Shown here one piece after another: positions 32,811 to 34,437 of a stretch of DNA of 34,437 nucleotides. Origin of the DNA: an uncultured Eubacterium sp. (GTDB taxonomy: Bacteria; Bacillota; Clostridia; Lachnospirales; Lachnospiraceae). Position 1 is the stretch's first letter. Each line of letters begins with the position of its first letter. The DNA is taken from contig CAJOOU010000161.1 of the NCBI GenBank assembly GCA_905236735.1, positions 1 to 34,437 of the forward strand. Direction: 5' to 3'. The translations under genes were made by a program, and so were the position numbers. A model generated the notes under the pieces. That model ran no database searches. It was given only the letters and a program-made list of their open reading frames with translations, and was not told the DNA's origin.

Positions 32811-33876
32811 AAAAATCAGAATACTTCAGATAGGACTAAAGAATAATTACGGTGGAATAGAAAGCTGTATCATGAATTATTTCCGGCATATAGACAAAGA
32901 GCATTTCGAAATGGACTTTGCCGACCTTTACGGGCAGGGCATGGCCTACGAAGAGGAAATGAAAAGAGCCGGGGCAGGTGTATATCATTTCAGGGACTGC
33001 AGAAGACATCCCTTAGAAACGCGGCGGGAACTTTGCGCTCTGATAAAAAGAGAGGGATATGACATCGTGCATATAAACCTTCTTTCGGCGGCAAACACAG
33101 CTCTTGTAACTTCTGCGCTTAAGGGAGGCAGCAGGGTGGTGGTACACTGTCATAACAGTGCAACCAAAGGTATATTCAGAAAGATGCTTAACGCCATTAA
33201 CCTGCCGCGCTTAAGGCGCCTTCCGGTAAAACGCGTTGCCTGCTCTAAGGCTGCTGGCAGATGGATGTGGGGAGATGATTTTGCAAAGGAGGCAGTTATC
33301 TATAATGCTGTTGATACCGGAGAATTCCCATCAGCCGGAGTGGGCAGGGAGGAAGGAGTTATAACTGTTGGATATGTCGGCAGGCTGTCAGAACAGAAAA
33401 ATGTACTTTTCCTGCCGGAGATTTTAAGGGAACTTTTAAAGCTTGATTCTTCCTACAGACTGCTTGTGGTAGGAGACGGAGAACTTAGGGGAGAATTTGA
33501 GGCGGCTCTGAAAAATTACGGTATATCCGATAAAGTCAGGATGCCCGGAATGGTACAGGGAGCATCAGACTACTATGGCAGGATGGATGTATTTGTTCTG
33601 CCGAGTCTGTTTGAAGGCCTGCCTGTTGTTGCAACCGAGGCGCAGACTGCCGGAGTAAAATGTTTTATATCAGACAGGGTAACAAAGGAGACGGATATCA
33701 CGGGGACGGTTACTTTTTTGCCGATAGAAAGTGCCCGGGTATGGGCAGAGGCAATCGATAACTATATGAAAAATCCCGAAAAAAAGGAGATTATTCCCGA
33801 TGAAAAATATGACATAAAAAAAGCTGTAACACGACTTGAGGAGTTGTATTACAGCTTATGCGCGGATGAATTTTAG
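32788..33876 (+). CDS. Family 4 glycosyltransferase (GT-B)
   Basis: A 362-aa glycosyltransferase of the GT4 group. The N-terminal lobe has ILQIGLKNNYGGIESCI with the glycine-rich loop, then VHINLLSAAN and VVHCHNSATKG. The C-terminal lobe begins VGYVGRLSEQKNV, with LLVVGDGEL and the conserved EX7E motif in FEGLPVVATEA, followed by SDRVTKETDI. This resembles the EpsF-like transferases. The ATG overlaps the VWA gene by 23 nt and has only a weak ribosome binding site (AGAAAG), so translation likely depends on coupling. Its last 21 nt overlap the convergent minus-strand gene, and it encodes that gene's terminator within its 3' end. It is the last gene of the plus-strand run. It probably adds a sugar to the repeat unit; specificity unknown. 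Confidence 0.92.
   Translation: MTQGTEDKKIRILQIGLKNNYGGIESCIMNYFRHIDKEHFEMDFADLYGQGMAYEEEMKRAGAGVYHFRDCRRHPLETRRELCALIKREGYDIVHINLLSAANTALVTSALKGGSRVVVHCHNSATKGIFRKMLNAINLPRLRRLPVKRVACSKAAGRWMWGDDFAKEAVIYNAVDTGEFPSAGVGREEGVITVGYVGRLSEQKNVLFLPEILRELLKLDSSYRLLVVGDGELRGEFEAALKNYGISDKVRMPGMVQGASDYYGRMDVFVLPSLFEGLPVVATEAQTAGVKCFISDRVTKETDITGTVTFLPIESARVWAEAIDNYMKNPEKKEIIPDEKYDIKKAVTRLEELYYSLCADEF
33816..33857 (-). terminator. Minus-strand intrinsic terminator inside the GT4 coding region
   Basis: Read on the minus strand, TTACAGCTT's complement arms at 33849-33857 and 33821-33829 form a perfect 9-bp stem. It is extended past one C-A mismatch by a 6-bp inner stem (33831-33836 with 33842-33847, one G-U pair) and a 5-nt loop, and is followed by a T-tract (the plus strand shows seven A at 33816-33822). 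The stem begins at the stop codon of the minus-strand gene. On the plus strand no U-tract follows, so it does not end the operon. Confidence 0.75.
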
Positions 33877-34437
33877 GTTGTCTGCGGTAATATCCGAAAG
33901 ACCGTGTCCGGTATTGTAGGAACTTATAAGGCTGACAGCGGCGCTTCGGGTGAGTTTTTCGCCGTCCTCATCGCAGAAAAGATAATCATCCGGCCGTCCC
34001 TCACGGTTTTCGAGATAGAGCTCTATAATAGGACCGAGAGCGGAATGAAGACGGATGGAAAGCTTTTGTCCGCCTTGCGTTGAAGTATGACAGATGTCCC
34101 CGTCTAAATCATTTATTTTGATGTTTAAAGCATCGTCAAGGTCTATTCCTGTGCGTATAACGAAATTTTGCACGGACCAGGCAGTAAATTCATCAAATGA
34201 GGTATCATTAAGGTCAGGCCAAGTTGTAAGACGCTCAAAGGCAGAAGGAGCGGTAAGGTCATTAGTCGGCTTAAAGTCTTTGAGTTGCGTAAATCCTTCA
34301 GAGGCTTCGACCTTTGCCAAAAAGTCGGAGTTACCTAAATTATCAAAGTCCCCAGGCGAGTCAAAGTCTTTGAGACGGTCAAAGTCTTTGGACGGGTCAA
34401 AGCCTTTAAGAGGGTCAAAGCCTTTAAGAGGGTCAAA
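33856..34437 (-). CDS. Hexapeptide-repeat protein with degenerate tyrosine-recombinase-like domain (5' end outside window)
   Basis: An open frame runs from the stop at 33856 through to the window edge (193 codons visible); an internal TTG at 34320 could be taken for a start but has no ribosome binding site and the frame continues upstream. The visible N-terminal part is a tandem array of six-residue units (FDPLKG, FDPSKD, FDRLKD), followed by a linker and a domain of about 115 residues that resembles the C-terminal half of XerC/phage integrases: VIRTGIDLDDALNIKINDLD, a strand QKLSIRLH, LYLENREGRPDDYLFCDEDG and a final DITADNLKFIRA. Where active enzymes have the catalytic Arg (TGLR) it has Asp, the HxLR motif is replaced by ADNLKF, and the frame stops before the Tyr. 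So it is probably not a working recombinase. The integrase relationship is my inference; the repeats and stops are direct. Confidence 0.6.
   Translation of the reverse strand, partial: FDPLKGFDPLKGFDPSKDFDRLKDFDSPGDFDNLGNSDFLAKVEASEGFTQLKDFKPTNDLTAPSAFERLTTWPDLNDTSFDEFTAWSVQNFVIRTGIDLDDALNIKINDLDGDICHTSTQGGQKLSIRLHSALGPIIELYLENREGRPDDYLFCDEDGEKLTRSAAVSLISSYNTGHGLSDITADNLKFIRA
34342..34437 (-). repeat. 18-bp tandem repeat (minisatellite) encoding hexapeptides
   Basis: Plus-strand units of 18 bp are seen at 34360-34377, 34378-34395, 34396-34413 and 34414-34431, followed by the first 6 bases of another unit at the edge, and a diverged unit at 34342-34359. The two units nearest the edge are identical (GTCAAAGCCTTTAAGAGG); those further in drift. 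The unit is a multiple of three and encodes one FD-x-L-K-G/D hexapeptide on the minus strand, so copy-number change would lengthen the protein without a frameshift. The array continues beyond the window. Confidence 0.9.

Noticed and set aside
34288..34320. TTG at 34320 as the start of the minus-strand gene
   Set aside because: The frame is open for 39 more codons to the window edge, those codons encode the hexapeptide repeats, and no ribosome binding site precedes the TTG.

Overview
The window looks like chromosomal DNA of a motile, low-to-moderate-GC, Gram-positive gut Firmicute, most plausibly a Lachnospiraceae (Roseburia/Butyrivibrio-like) species. The reasons are strong AGGAGG-type ribosome binding sites, a near-consensus sigma-28 (flagellar) promoter at the left edge, an EpsG-type polymerase, and two giant repeat-rich exported proteins with GLUG and InlB-type repeats. 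The family-level assignment is inference. I see no rRNA, tRNA, CRISPR array, insertion sequence or replication origin.

Layout: (1) 22-516: a sigma-28 promoter, a 123-aa protein of unknown function and a bidirectional terminator. (2) 515-2710: a divergent two-component pair. A membrane LytS/YesM-type histidine kinase is on the minus strand and a response regulator with an OmpR/SARP-like winged helix is on the plus strand. They share a 95-bp promoter region with a 13-bp palindrome. (3) 2801-20118: a family 2 glycosyltransferase followed by two giant exported paralogues of 2567 and 2913 aa. The paralogues carry the same domains in the same order, including nine GWYT-type modules each. (4) 20135-33876: a Wzx/Wzy-type polysaccharide cluster. 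It encodes an initiating sugar-phosphate transferase with a duplicated, degenerate catalytic domain, a metallophosphatase, a Gtf3-like glycosyltransferase, a Wzx flippase, a GT2, an EpsG/Wzy polymerase, a methyltransferase, another GT2, a polysaccharide pyruvyl transferase, a membrane-anchored VWA-domain protein and a GT4. (5) 33816-34437: a convergent minus-strand gene, cut by the window edge, encoding tandem hexapeptides joined to a degenerate tyrosine-recombinase-like domain, with its terminator inside the end of the GT4 gene.

How it fits together: from 2801 to 33876 every gene is on the plus strand, with gaps of at most about 42 bp or short overlaps, and I see no plus-strand terminator. 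This could be one roughly 31-kb surface-assembly operon. The polysaccharide genes would build a repeat unit on a lipid carrier, modify it (methyl, pyruvyl), flip it and polymerise it. The giant proteins are exported, but neither has a recognisable LPXTG or SLH anchor, so they may associate with the polymer or use an undescribed attachment domain. The two most checkable oddities are a perfect 12-bp hairpin that buries the ribosome binding site and start codon of the first polysaccharide gene, and the loss of the catalytic Asp-Glu pair in the first of its two transferase domains.
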